Source: Chroococcidiopsis sp. CCMEE 29
GTDB lineage: Bacteria; Cyanobacteriota; Cyanobacteriia; Cyanobacteriales; Chroococcidiopsidaceae
Reading direction: 5' to 3'
DNA: 64,000 nt
Assembly (NCBI RefSeq): GCF_023558375.1
Contig: NZ_CP083761.1
Span: forward strand, 2,164,001 to 2,228,000
Positions 1-7,793 of the stretch are shown here, piece by piece. Position 1 is the first letter of the stretch. Each line of letters begins with the position of its first letter. Both the position numbers and the translations under genes were made by a program. The notes beneath the pieces are model-generated. The model saw only the letters and a list, made by a program, of their open reading frames with translations. It was not told where the DNA came from and did no database searches.

Positions 1-254
1 TAATTTACAAAAGTTAATATAATTTCTAATTGAGAATATAGTAGTGCTTGATGCAGAAAAACATAAGTTACTAGCTTCATACAACAAGCTGATGTTTATA
101 AGTCAGCCAACTGACTGGAGCAGAGTTTCATCAAAAATAGGCAATACTACAGATTTGGTCTAGAAGCTCAATCTATCTAAGGGTTGAGTTTGTCAGACAT
201 TCCTAGACTGTTAGGAGCTGCTTTCAGAGTGTCACATTGTATTAAGGAATTCTC
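1..254. other. AT-rich leader upstream of cruF
   Basis: No gene is visible here. The stretch is AT-rich and ends just before the ATG at 255. A weak AAGGAA at 244-249 could serve as ribosome binding site for cruF. I see no convincing hairpin or known regulatory motif. Confidence 0.4.
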
Positions 255-1172
255 ATGAAGCAACTTGTAAGAGCTGAGCGCTTCTGCTTGATTGGTCATA
301 TTTTGTCAAAGGCTTTTGGACTAGCAGGCTTGCTGTTAGTCATCCCTCATGCCGATGTGATTTTAAACTTAGCTGTGGCTGGACAATCCGCCTTTCAGTG
401 GAGTGTGGAAAAATCCCTGGCTGGGGGTGGAGTGGCTGATATCCTCTTAGGAACAGTAGCTGTCTCTATTTATGCCTACCGCACTTTAGGACTGAAATCC
501 TGGTTAGCATTTATGCTGCCAGCTATGTGTATCTCGTTAGGAAGTGAGTTATTAGGAACCAGTACCGGCTTTCCATTTGGTGACTACAGCTACTTAAGTG
601 GTTTGGGCTATAAGATTGCTGGGTTAGTGCCTTTTACAATTCCCTTGTCCTGGTTCTATATGGGGCTTTCTTCCTACTTAATTGCTAGTGTAGCTTTGAA
701 TACTGTTAAACCAAGTTGGCTGCGGCAAGCGGTTGCTATCCTGTTGGGAGCAATGCTCTTCACTGCCTGGGATTTCTGCCTTGAGCCAGCAATGAGTCAA
801 ACCACTTTTCCTTTTTGGTATTGGTCACAACCAGGAGCTTTCTTTGGTACACCGTTACAAAACTATGCTGGTTGGTTCGGCACTAGCGCCTTATTTATGA
901 GTGTGGCAGCACTGTTGTGGAGAAATACACCGCTGCAATTAGAGCGATCGCAATTGAGTATGCCATTGGTTGTTTATTTGAGTAACATTGCCTTCGCCGC
1001 AGTAATGAGCCTTGCAGCTGGGTTTTGGGTTCCTGTATTGCTGGGCTTAGGCTTGGGCGCTGCTCCAATTTTAGTCCTCTGGTGGATGGCACAACCAGGA
1101 TCGGCAAACACTGCGATTGAAGAAGCGACTGGCATTTCAGTGGCTCCTCCCGTCAAAGTGGCCTTGAAGTAA
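255..1172 (+). CDS. cruF: Carotenoid 1',2'-hydratase CruF (gamma-carotene hydroxylase)
   Basis: A 305-residue integral membrane protein of the CruF/DUF422 carotenoid family. In cyanobacteria CruF hydrates the 1',2' double bond of gamma-carotene on the way to 2-hydroxymyxol glycosides (myxoxanthophyll). The sequence shows repeated hydrophobic helices and the family-typical stretch with FPFGDYSY (about residues 101-108) followed by the conserved acidic and aromatic segment around AWDFCLEP (about 175-182). The ATG at 255 follows a weak purine-rich site. The stop is only 17 bases before the next gene, a glycosyltransferase, which is the usual cruF-cruG order, so the two are probably cotranscribed. 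The identification rests on family resemblance plus this neighbour; function in the membrane is inferred. Confidence 0.85.
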   Translation: MKQLVRAERFCLIGHILSKAFGLAGLLLVIPHADVILNLAVAGQSAFQWSVEKSLAGGGVADILLGTVAVSIYAYRTLGLKSWLAFMLPAMCISLGSELLGTSTGFPFGDYSYLSGLGYKIAGLVPFTIPLSWFYMGLSSYLIASVALNTVKPSWLRQAVAILLGAMLFTAWDFCLEPAMSQTTFPFWYWSQPGAFFGTPLQNYAGWFGTSALFMSVAALLWRNTPLQLERSQLSMPLVVYLSNIAFAAVMSLAAGFWVPVLLGLGLGAAPILVLWWMAQPGSANTAIEEATGISVAPPVKVALK

Positions 1173-1189
1173 ATGTTACGGGGATCATT

Positions 1190-2614
1190 GTGGCTGATTG
1201 GTTGACATTAGAAAGCGCGTTCTCACTGGGACTTTTACTCGTTCAATTACCGGCAACGGCGGTTTTGCTCTCACGCCTGTTTAAAGGTCCTAGTCGCCAA
1301 CCTCCCATTGAGCCAGGCTCTCCGACTCCAGAGCTGTTAGGGAGCGTCAGCGTTGTGGTTCCTACCTTAAATGAAGCTGAGCGGATTACCCCCTGTTTGG
1401 CTGGGTTAAGTCGGCAAAGCTACGAAGTGCGAGAAATTACTATCGTAGACAGCAACTCTAAAGACGCCACCCCAGATCTAGTGAAGGCAGCGCAACAAAA
1501 AGACCCGCGCTTTCGCCTGATGACGGACGATCCCCTTCCCTCTGGCTGGGTAGGACGTCCTTGGGCTTTACATAACGGCTTTTTGCACAGCTCACAGGAG
1601 TGTGAGTGGTTCTTAGGAATTGACGCTGATACTCAGCCTAACCCTGGTCTAGTTGCTGCTTTGGTGAAGTCGGCGCAGGCTGGAGGTTACGATCTAGTGT
1701 CTCTCTCGCCTCAATTCATCCTTCAGTATCCAGGAGAGTGCTGGTTGCAACCGGCGCTGTTAATTACCTTGCTCTACCGATTTGACCCGGCTGGCGTAAA
1801 TACTAAGGTAGCTGAAAGGGTAATGGCAAATGGACAGTGTTTTTTGTGCCGTCGCTCTGTATTAACTCAGTTAGGGGGCTATACCAGTGCTAGAAGTTCT
1901 TTTTGTGATGATGTCACTTTGGCACGGAACATAGCGGCTCAGGGTTTCAAGGTAGGGTTTTTGGATGGTGCCAAGGTGCTGAAGGTGCGGATGTATGAGG
2001 GAGCTCTTGAAACGTGGAAAGAGTGGGGGCGATCGCTCGATCTCAAAGATGCATCTTCCTCCGCTCAACTGTGGGGTGATTTATGGCTGCTGCTAGCAGT
2101 TCAAGGTCTACCCCTACCTGCGACTCTGGGTTTACTGAGCTATCAGCTTTCAGCCCTCACTTGTGTACGGGCGGGTTTAACTAGCACGTTTGGGGGGATA
2201 CTAGATATCTCGTTCAACCCGCCCCTACATCTGCTTACTTGTGTACGGGCGGGTTTAACTAGCACGGTTGGGGGGATACTAGATATCTCGTTCAACCCGC
2301 CCCTACATCTGCTTACTTGTGTACGGGCGGGTTTGGTCAGCACGGTTGGGGGCATATTAGATATCTCGTTCAACCCGCCCCTACATCTCACTACTCACTC
2401 TCTAGCGCTAGGGTTGAATTTATTTCTACTGGCGATTCGCTTTGCTTTGCTGTTGGTGATCGCTCCTTCCTATGACCGCACCCAAGCAAAAGGCAGCTGG
2501 CTGTTCTGGCTTTCCCCCCTAGCCGATCCCTTAGCCGTGCTGCGAATTTTCGTGTCTGCTTTTCGCACCCCTACTCAATGGCGGGGTCGGAGTTATCGTT
2601 CTCAGCCGAGTTAA
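1190..2614 (+). CDS. cruG: Glycosyltransferase family 2, CruG (2-O-glycosyltransferase for myxol), with in-frame repeat insert
   Basis: A 474-residue GT-A family glycosyltransferase. It opens with a membrane segment, then the GT2 core: SVVVPTLNEA at about residues 54-63, a DSNSKD motif near 90 and the metal-binding IDADTQ near 144-149. Hydrophobic helices follow in the C-terminal part. Position directly after cruF supports CruG, which glycosylates the 2'-hydroxyl of myxol. The likely start is GTG at 1190. Oddly, residues about 325-400 are three tandem 26-residue units encoded by a 78-bp GC-rich repeat that keeps the frame. This block replaces or extends a loop in the membrane domain and is not expected in the family. 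The 3' end overlaps the convergent rnhA by 44 bases. Whether the enzyme is still active cannot be judged from sequence. Confidence 0.8.
   Translation: MADWLTLESAFSLGLLLVQLPATAVLLSRLFKGPSRQPPIEPGSPTPELLGSVSVVVPTLNEAERITPCLAGLSRQSYEVREITIVDSNSKDATPDLVKAAQQKDPRFRLMTDDPLPSGWVGRPWALHNGFLHSSQECEWFLGIDADTQPNPGLVAALVKSAQAGGYDLVSLSPQFILQYPGECWLQPALLITLLYRFDPAGVNTKVAERVMANGQCFLCRRSVLTQLGGYTSARSSFCDDVTLARNIAAQGFKVGFLDGAKVLKVRMYEGALETWKEWGRSLDLKDASSSAQLWGDLWLLLAVQGLPLPATLGLLSYQLSALTCVRAGLTSTFGGILDISFNPPLHLLTCVRAGLTSTVGGILDISFNPPLHLLTCVRAGLVSTVGGILDISFNPPLHLTTHSLALGLNLFLLAIRFALLLVIAPSYDRTQAKGSWLFWLSPLADPLAVLRIFVSAFRTPTQWRGRSYRSQPS
2161..2388. repeat. Three tandem 78-bp GC-rich palindromic repeats inside cruG
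   Basis: Copies start at 2161, 2239 and 2317, with an exact period of 78 bp (26 codons). Each carries inverted ends, TACGGGCGGGTT and AACCCGCCCCTAC, around a variable core. The same end motifs occur at 12799-13034 and 31177-31240, so this is a dispersed repeat family. All three copies are read in frame in CruG. Copies 1 and 2 are nearly identical and copy 3 has drifted slightly, which fits tandem duplication after one insertion. Confidence 0.9.
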
Positions 2615-3497
2615 GCGAGTCTGCCCGTTCCAGTTCCCAGAGAATCTGATTTCCTTCTCGTCGCACTCGTGAGACAATCCAGTTACGCCAACGCCACTCA
2701 TCCCCTCGGCTAGTAACAGCGCTGGCATGGACATCCATCAAATCAGCGAGTTCAGAACTGGTGATCAAGTAACCTTTCGCAGCAATTTCGTCGGCAATCC
2801 GGAGAGTTTCAACCAGGCTGCGGAGTTGAGCCACCCTGATCTCGCGGGGTAATTCTTCGATTGTCGCAGTAGGGGAGGGGGTAGTTGAATCCATAATGGT
2901 CGTATCCGAGTCGAGGTGGCTGTTTTGTCTATTTTTGTAAATTATCTGATGGCTGCTGTTTAAATCAGGTAATTCTGCTACAGCTAGACGCTTGTCTAGA
3001 GTGGCTGTGTCGCCCATCAGTGGGGGTAATGCTTGTAAAGATACGGATTTGCCATTGGCAAAGGCACGGGCGATCGTATCACAGCGTTCGTTGCCAACGT
3101 TACCGGCATGTCCTCTGACGTATTGCCATTTCACCCGTGGGCTATTAAGTTGATCTAGAGTTTCCCACAGGTCTTGGTTGAGTACGGGTTTACCCTGCGA
3201 TGTTTTCCAACCTTTGTTTTTCCAACCTTTAATCCACTGGGTAACGCCTTTAATCAGGTACTCGCTATCAGTGTAGAGGGTGACGGTTTCAGTTTTTTGA
3301 GCTGCCGCCCAGACTTTCAAAGCAGCGATCGCTGCTTGCATCTCCATGCGATTATTAGTGGTTTGCGCTTCACTGCCCCCTAGTTCATAAACTGAGCCAT
3401 CCGTGAAATAGACTACTACACCCCAACCACCGGGACCCGGGTTGCCAGTGCAGGCTCCATCCGTGTATATGCTTTGGATTGTACGGGAGTTAGGCAT
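2571..3497 (-). CDS. rnhA: Ribonuclease HI with C-terminal extension
   Basis: Residues 1-150 are a complete RNase HI domain, which cleaves the RNA strand of RNA-DNA hybrids. The acidic active site is visible: D in YTDGAC (about 13), E in NNRMEMQA (about 53), D in LYTDSEYL (about 77) and D in GNERCDTIA (about 140). The handle region rich in W and K (WIKGWKNKGW) is present. Residues about 195-308 form an extra domain absent from the roughly 155-residue E. coli enzyme. It is helical and charged (REIRVAQLRSLVETL, then a WRWRNWIVSRVRR segment) and may bind nucleic acid; I do not recognise it. The ATG at 3497 is used. The gene converges on cruG and overlaps its last 44 bases. Confidence 0.88.
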   Translation of the reverse strand: MPNSRTIQSIYTDGACTGNPGPGGWGVVVYFTDGSVYELGGSEAQTTNNRMEMQAAIAALKVWAAAQKTETVTLYTDSEYLIKGVTQWIKGWKNKGWKTSQGKPVLNQDLWETLDQLNSPRVKWQYVRGHAGNVGNERCDTIARAFANGKSVSLQALPPLMGDTATLDKRLAVAELPDLNSSHQIIYKNRQNSHLDSDTTIMDSTTPSPTATIEELPREIRVAQLRSLVETLRIADEIAAKGYLITSSELADLMDVHASAVTSRGDEWRWRNWIVSRVRREGNQILWELERADSLNSAENDNSDPAIE

Positions 3498-3622
3498 GAG
3501 GAAAAGCAGGGGAGGCAGGGGGAGCAGGGGGAGCAGGGGGAGCAGGGGAGGCAGGGGGAGCAGGGGTGATAGAGCATTTATCCTGACCCCTAACCCCTAA
3601 CCCCTAACCCCTAACCCCTTTC
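3498..3622. repeat. Low-complexity intergenic repeats: GGGGGAGCA and CCCCTAA arrays
   Basis: Between rnhA and ftsI lies a run of GGGGGAGCAG/GGGAGGCAG units (about 3503-3565), followed by about five CCCCTAA heptamers (about 3586-3620). Both resemble the short tandem repeats common in cyanobacterial intergenic DNA. The first type recurs inside a coding gene at 31930-31975. Confidence 0.8.
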
Positions 3623-5473
3623 TTAAGGGCTAGAAGTCAGTTTAGATTCGGGTTGGCTAGGTGGCATCTGCTCAATTGTAATCAGCGCTTCCATGACTGA
3701 CTTGACAACTGGGGCGGCGACGGTGGAACCAAAGATAATGCCTTTCGTCGGCTCATCCACTACTGCTAACACCACGTACCGGGGGGATTCTACTGGTAAG
3801 ATGCCAACAAAACTTGTAATTTTGGCACCGCTGTAGTATCCACCTCTAGGACCAGCCTTTTGAGCAGTGCCGGTTTTACCAGCGATGCGATAGCTAGCAA
3901 TTTGCGCTGTTTTCCCTGTTCCTTGCGTTACCACCGTTTCCATCATCTCTAGCACAGTCTGTGTTGTCTTCGGTGAAAATACCTGTCGTGGCGCTGGGAG
4001 TGTGGGCTGCCAGTGCACTTGACCCTTGGTGTCGAATAGACCGCGCACTACGTGGGGGGTGACCAGTTTACCACCATTGGCTAAAGCAGCGTGGAGTTGC
4101 ACCAACTGAATGGGCGTGAGGGAAAATCCCTGACCAAAGGATGCCGTTGCTGGTTCGATTGGGGAAGAAATGAACTGCTTTTGGCTTTTGATTTGACTTT
4201 TTGCTTCAAAGGGCAAATCTATCCGCACAGCTTGCCCTAGCCCCAACTTTTGCAACCAGCTGTAGTAGTCGGCTGGCTTGATGCGTTGGATCATTTGCAC
4301 CATGCCAATGTTGCTGGAATATTGCAAAATTTGAGCCACAGAGAGCGCCCCTTCATGCCCTTTCTCAGCATTTTTGATCGTCCAACCACCCACTTTAATC
4401 GTGCCCGAGTCATTGAACACGCTATTCGGTGCGATCGCACCCGTTTCTAGGGCGATCGCCACATTTAAAGGTTTGAATGTCGAACCCGGTTCATAAAGAT
4501 CTGACAAGATCCAGTTTTTGAACAGCCCTACATCGGACTTATAATACTCATTCGGGTCATAGGAAGGTTCCGACACCATTGTGAGGATGGAACCATCTCG
4601 CGCATCCATCACGATCACGCTGCCACGCTTGGCATTGAATTTTTGCAGCTGTTGCTGGAGGCTATATTGGGCGGCTCGCTGCAACCGAATGTCAAGTGTT
4701 AGTTGCAATCGCAGGTCGTCAGCATGCACAAATCCCTTTGGCACATTAGTGCTCATTAATGCTCCGTTTCCCGTCTGCCTAAGGCGTATTGTTTTGACAG
4801 AGCGTTCCAGCAAATTCTCCTGGCTATACTCGACACCTGCTTGACCGCGACGATCGGCATCGACATAGCCCACCACGTCTGCAACCAGGTTATGTTGAGG
4901 ATAGAGGCGAGAGTACTGTTGAATCATCTCTAAACCATTGAGCCGCAGCAGCGCGATTTGATCGGCAATCTCTTCTGATAGAGCCAGGGCAATCTTAATC
5001 CCACTGTTGCGGGTGTTAAACTGCTTCACCAATTCAGCAGGTGAGCGATTGAGAATGGGAGCCAACTTAGTAGCGATCGCTTCTTTGGACAAGTTGAATA
5101 GTTTGGGATGCGCATATAGCGTATAAACCGGTCGCTCCATCGCCAACACATTGTGATTGCGATCAACCACGGGACGGCGGGGAATAAATGGTCGCAAATA
5201 AACCATCTGCTGTTGACGTGCTTTCCCCACTAGTTCGGGTGCCCGAACTACTTGTAACTTAAATAAGTTTACTGCCAACCCCAAACTAGCAGCCATTAGT
5301 ACCCCCCAAACAAGTAGCAGTCGCAAGAGGGGTAAAGGGGAAGTTGTAAGCTGATTTTGCGATGGTTGCTTCCCCCGATGACCACGAGGCTGCTCTTGGC
5401 GTCGCTTTAAGCGTTGAGCTGAGCCGCGATGATTGTGGTCAACACCAGAATGTGGAGGAACTGATGTAGGCAT
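3623..5473 (-). CDS. ftsI: Penicillin-binding protein 2/FtsI, septal peptidoglycan transpeptidase
   Basis: A 616-residue class B penicillin-binding protein with one N-terminal membrane anchor (about residues 48-70, LLLRLLLVWGVLMAASLGLA). A PBP dimerisation domain follows, then the transpeptidase domain with all three motifs: STFK in EPGSTFKP (about 330), SSN in QYSSNIG (about 388) and KTGT (about 535). It cross-links septal peptidoglycan with FtsW and the divisome. Just upstream on the same strand is a small membrane and coiled-coil protein resembling FtsL, and that gene order is typical. The ATG at 5473 sits within CTACATCAG context with a modest ribosome site. No lesions are seen. Confidence 0.92.
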   Translation of the reverse strand: MPTSVPPHSGVDHNHRGSAQRLKRRQEQPRGHRGKQPSQNQLTTSPLPLLRLLLVWGVLMAASLGLAVNLFKLQVVRAPELVGKARQQQMVYLRPFIPRRPVVDRNHNVLAMERPVYTLYAHPKLFNLSKEAIATKLAPILNRSPAELVKQFNTRNSGIKIALALSEEIADQIALLRLNGLEMIQQYSRLYPQHNLVADVVGYVDADRRGQAGVEYSQENLLERSVKTIRLRQTGNGALMSTNVPKGFVHADDLRLQLTLDIRLQRAAQYSLQQQLQKFNAKRGSVIVMDARDGSILTMVSEPSYDPNEYYKSDVGLFKNWILSDLYEPGSTFKPLNVAIALETGAIAPNSVFNDSGTIKVGGWTIKNAEKGHEGALSVAQILQYSSNIGMVQMIQRIKPADYYSWLQKLGLGQAVRIDLPFEAKSQIKSQKQFISSPIEPATASFGQGFSLTPIQLVQLHAALANGGKLVTPHVVRGLFDTKGQVHWQPTLPAPRQVFSPKTTQTVLEMMETVVTQGTGKTAQIASYRIAGKTGTAQKAGPRGGYYSGAKITSFVGILPVESPRYVVLAVVDEPTKGIIFGSTVAAPVVKSVMEALITIEQMPPSQPESKLTSSP

Positions 5474-5559
5474 TTCTTAAAGAATGAAGGATATAGAGCG
5501 AAGCCCTTCCCGAAGGGTAGGATGAAGGATGAAGGCTTAATACATCCTCCTGACTTGGT

Positions 5560-6096
5560 TTAATAGCCAAGTGGAATCGGAATTGGTTTGTCAGTGTGGG
5601 CAGATGTAGGTAATGGTTCAGCAGCGCGGGAAGGACGCTGAGGTGCTGGCTGCAAGACAATAGCTTCTGCAGGATTAGCTGGTACTAGTCCTGTAGACGG
5701 TTGCAGAGCTTGCTGCGCCATCTGGTTTTTCAGCACTTCACTGCTAGTCATTAGTTGTCGCTCATGGAGTTGTAAGGTTTCTAGTTTGCGGTATGCCTGA
5801 CTCCACTTTTGTTGAGAATAAGCTGTCCAACTATAAACCGCCAGCATTGCTGCCGCCAACAGTAACGCAATCTTAGAGGTGCCTTGCTGCAAGTAGCACA
5901 AGCGGAGCAACCATGAAGGTACCGATCGCGAGTTGGGCAGAATCGGGATTTGACCACGAAGCTGGGAACGGCTGGGTGAGTTATGGGCTGGCACAGATAC
6001 TAGCTTGACTCCTGAATTAAGATCAGCAGCCGCTCTTGCTTTTAATGAAACCTGTGGATTACGGGCAGAAACAGCAGATTTTGAAGCTACAGCCAT
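5560..6096 (-). CDS. FtsL-like bitopic cell division protein
   Basis: 178 residues: a basic cytoplasmic N-terminus of about 90 residues, one membrane helix (about 91-110, IALLLAAAMLAVYSWTAY), then a predicted short coiled coil (QAYRKLETLQLHERQLMTSSEVLKN) and a proline-rich tail ending in PIPIPLGY. Size, topology and position immediately upstream of ftsI match the FtsL-type divisome protein of cyanobacteria, which is poorly conserved in sequence. The 86-bp gap to ftsI contains no obvious terminator, so they are likely cotranscribed. The assignment is mainly by topology and context. Confidence 0.65.
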   Translation of the reverse strand: MAVASKSAVSARNPQVSLKARAAADLNSGVKLVSVPAHNSPSRSQLRGQIPILPNSRSVPSWLLRLCYLQQGTSKIALLLAAAMLAVYSWTAYSQQKWSQAYRKLETLQLHERQLMTSSEVLKNQMAQQALQPSTGLVPANPAEAIVLQPAPQRPSRAAEPLPTSAHTDKPIPIPLGY

Positions 6097-6640
6097 AAAA
6101 TTAAATTATGAATTGAGCTACCAACCATCAAATTGTCAATTATTAGATTAATCGCAAATCTAAAAATTGGCTGACGGCTGACCGCCAGTTATCGCCCTCA
6201 TACTATCATCAGTCTGCTTGGGATCTAAATGCAGTTTGGATTTGTTCAAGCCTAACTGTTGAACAATCCTCAATTTGACTTTTTTGTTACCCCTCTTCTC
6301 TGCTGATCCCCGACCTCTGAACAGGTCTATGTTAGCGTTCCCTGACCCTTGCCTGGGTCAAAGCTATGCCTTCAGGAGGAAGATAATTATGAGTGGAAGA
6401 GTTTATTTTAAGCCTTAATTTAGGGGATATTGATAATTGCGCTTAGGTATAAGCTTGATTAATCAAGCTTGTTACTATAAGTAAATCAAAATGTAAGTTG
6501 TCAAACTTCCCCAACAGGCTGTATAAAAGCAACAAAATCCAACCGCGTTCTCAAACTTTTGTAAGAAAAGTCAACAAATGCGGTATCGTAATCAACGAGT
6601 GGATTTTGTTATTCTTGCCGCAATTGGTGAAAGAGGAGTT
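6097..6640. other. Divergent intergenic region with perfect 20-bp palindrome
   Basis: This 544-bp stretch separates the ftsL-like gene (minus) from a small lipoprotein gene (plus), so promoters for both should lie here. It includes a perfect palindrome at 6451-6470 (AAGCTTGATT followed by its complement) and a TGACCC...GGGTCA hairpin near 6345-6361. No open reading frame of quality is seen. A GAGG ribosome site at 6633-6638 precedes the lipoprotein ATG. Confidence 0.5.
6451..6470. promoter_or_regulatory. Perfect 20-bp palindrome
   Basis: Two 10-base halves (AAGCTTGATT and AATCAAGCTT) abut with no spacer. Lying about 170 bp before the lipoprotein start, it could be a dimeric regulator site or a small terminator stem. 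No T-run follows, so an operator is slightly favoured. Confidence 0.35.
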
Positions 6641-6820
6641 ATGAACAAGAAACTACTTGGTTTTGCTCTAGTATTCAGCTTATTAGGTGGCTTTTTAGCA
6701 GCCTGTGAGCCCCAACAGGACACTGCTCCTGGCACTGCCCCTGGCGGTGGTGGCACTGCCCCTGGCGGTGGTGGTACCGCGCCAGCCGAACCATCTCCTG
6801 CTGTTACACCTTCGCCCTAG
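6641..6820 (+). CDS. Small secreted lipoprotein with GGGGTAPG repeats
   Basis: A 59-residue protein with a textbook lipoprotein signal: MNKKLLG, a hydrophobic core and the lipobox LAAC at about residues 19-22, so the cysteine should be lipidated. The mature part is low complexity, rich in Gly, Ala, Pro and Thr, with a duplicated TAPGGGG unit and a PSPAVTPSP tail. The ATG at 6641 is chosen over an upstream in-frame start at 6578 because AGAGGAG lies 3-10 bases before it and the signal peptide begins exactly there. Similar tiny proline-rich lipoproteins are common in cyanobacteria; the function is unknown. Confidence 0.7.
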   Translation: MNKKLLGFALVFSLLGGFLAACEPQQDTAPGTAPGGGGTAPGGGGTAPAEPSPAVTPSP

Positions 6821-7311
6821 TAGTCCAGCAGATGATCGCTCCTCGCTAACTTCGCATAACATCTCTCCTACACAGAGCAAGATTATGGTTCCACCAGTTG
6901 TAACGAGTAATTCTTCCAATCGTTAGCTGGTGTTGTTTTAAGTCTTCTTGGTAGGAGAGCTTTTTCTCAAAAATTATAGGCAATTGTGCAGCGAAACAGG
7001 TGTGATTGAACATACCTGAATAAAATCTGGCTGATGCCTCAACAGAAGGGACAAGCAGTCATGTTTGCTAATTAAACGCGGCTATTAAAATTATTCGAAA
7101 TTAATCCTTATTAAGTGGGCGATCGCCCCACTGGGGCAGACCTGGCATCTGCTTTACCGGATATCATTAAAAATATCCATGGCTTGAAACATTGAGCAGC
7201 TTCATGAACTCTGTGGGGAACTATTGCCGCCTGAACTATAAAACTTTTGAGTTTTGTAGGATCTGGTTAAACAGGTAAACTGGTTAAACTCGCCCGTACA
7301 GGGGTAGAAGT
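6821..7311. other. Intergenic region with no recognised gene
   Basis: A 491-bp stretch between the lipoprotein gene and the next small gene. An open frame to about 6926 on the plus strand overlaps the lipoprotein out of frame and has no start signal, so it is not called. Near 7280-7305 there is a short ACAGGTAAACTGGTTAAACTCG segment before the next start. No clear terminator. Confidence 0.4.
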
Positions 7312-7635
7312 ATGTTCTTCAAACTCATAGGCTTGCTTAGCTGTAGTGCTGGTGTTGGAATGGCGATGGGGTTGATGCCAGTTGGTGTCCAACCTGTTGT
7401 CTCCTTGCCGCCACCGGAAGATACGCCGGAAGAAGTGTTACGAACAGTGATTATTACAGAAGCGCGATCGCCCGTTGATGGTAAACCTCTCACTGCTGCC
7501 GAGTATGCGGAGTTGCAGGATCAGCTGCAAACCCGTCCAGCGCCACCTAGGCTGAGTCCTCAAGTGCGAGAAACCGTTTTTCTACTCCGCTTCCGTCAAT
7601 TGATTCGCACGGTTTTACCGTTCCTGCCGATTTGA
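7312..7635 (+). CDS. Exported hypothetical protein upstream of glgB
   Basis: 107 residues. The N-terminal 30 residues look like a signal peptide (MFFKLIGLLSCSAGVGMAMGLMP...). The mature part has a proline and acidic stretch (SLPPPEDTPEEVLRT), then TEARSPVDGKPLTAAEYAELQDQL and a C-terminal basic and hydrophobic helix ending RTVLPFLPI. I do not recognise a named family. The TEARSP..GKPLTAAEYAELQ pattern looks conserved rather than random, and codon use matches the neighbours. The ATG at 7312 is preceded by a GGGG-containing site (7302-7305). The gap to glgB is 158 bp, so cotranscription is uncertain. Confidence 0.6.
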   Translation: MFFKLIGLLSCSAGVGMAMGLMPVGVQPVVSLPPPEDTPEEVLRTVIITEARSPVDGKPLTAAEYAELQDQLQTRPAPPRLSPQVRETVFLLRFRQLIRTVLPFLPI

Positions 7636-7793
7636 GTGCCATGGACGGGCGAGGGGCGAGAGTCTTCCTCCAGGCTGAGCCCCTGTTAGTCTAAAGGTAC
7701 GATGACATTTACAGCAAATTTGCAAATAAATGTAAAGAATATATATAAATACGAAGAAGGGATTCAATAACTTTATTGTAGGTAGGTAGCTTC

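Noticed and set aside
3586-3622. Telomere-like CCCCTAA array
   Set aside because: Such heptamer arrays are ordinary short repeats in cyanobacterial spacers (also near 28990 and 29907). The surrounding genes show an internal chromosomal position, not an end.
6705-6926. Alternative +1 frame over the lipoprotein gene
   Set aside because: It arises from the Gly/Ala/Pro repeat and lacks a start site. The lipobox frame at 6641 is clearly better.
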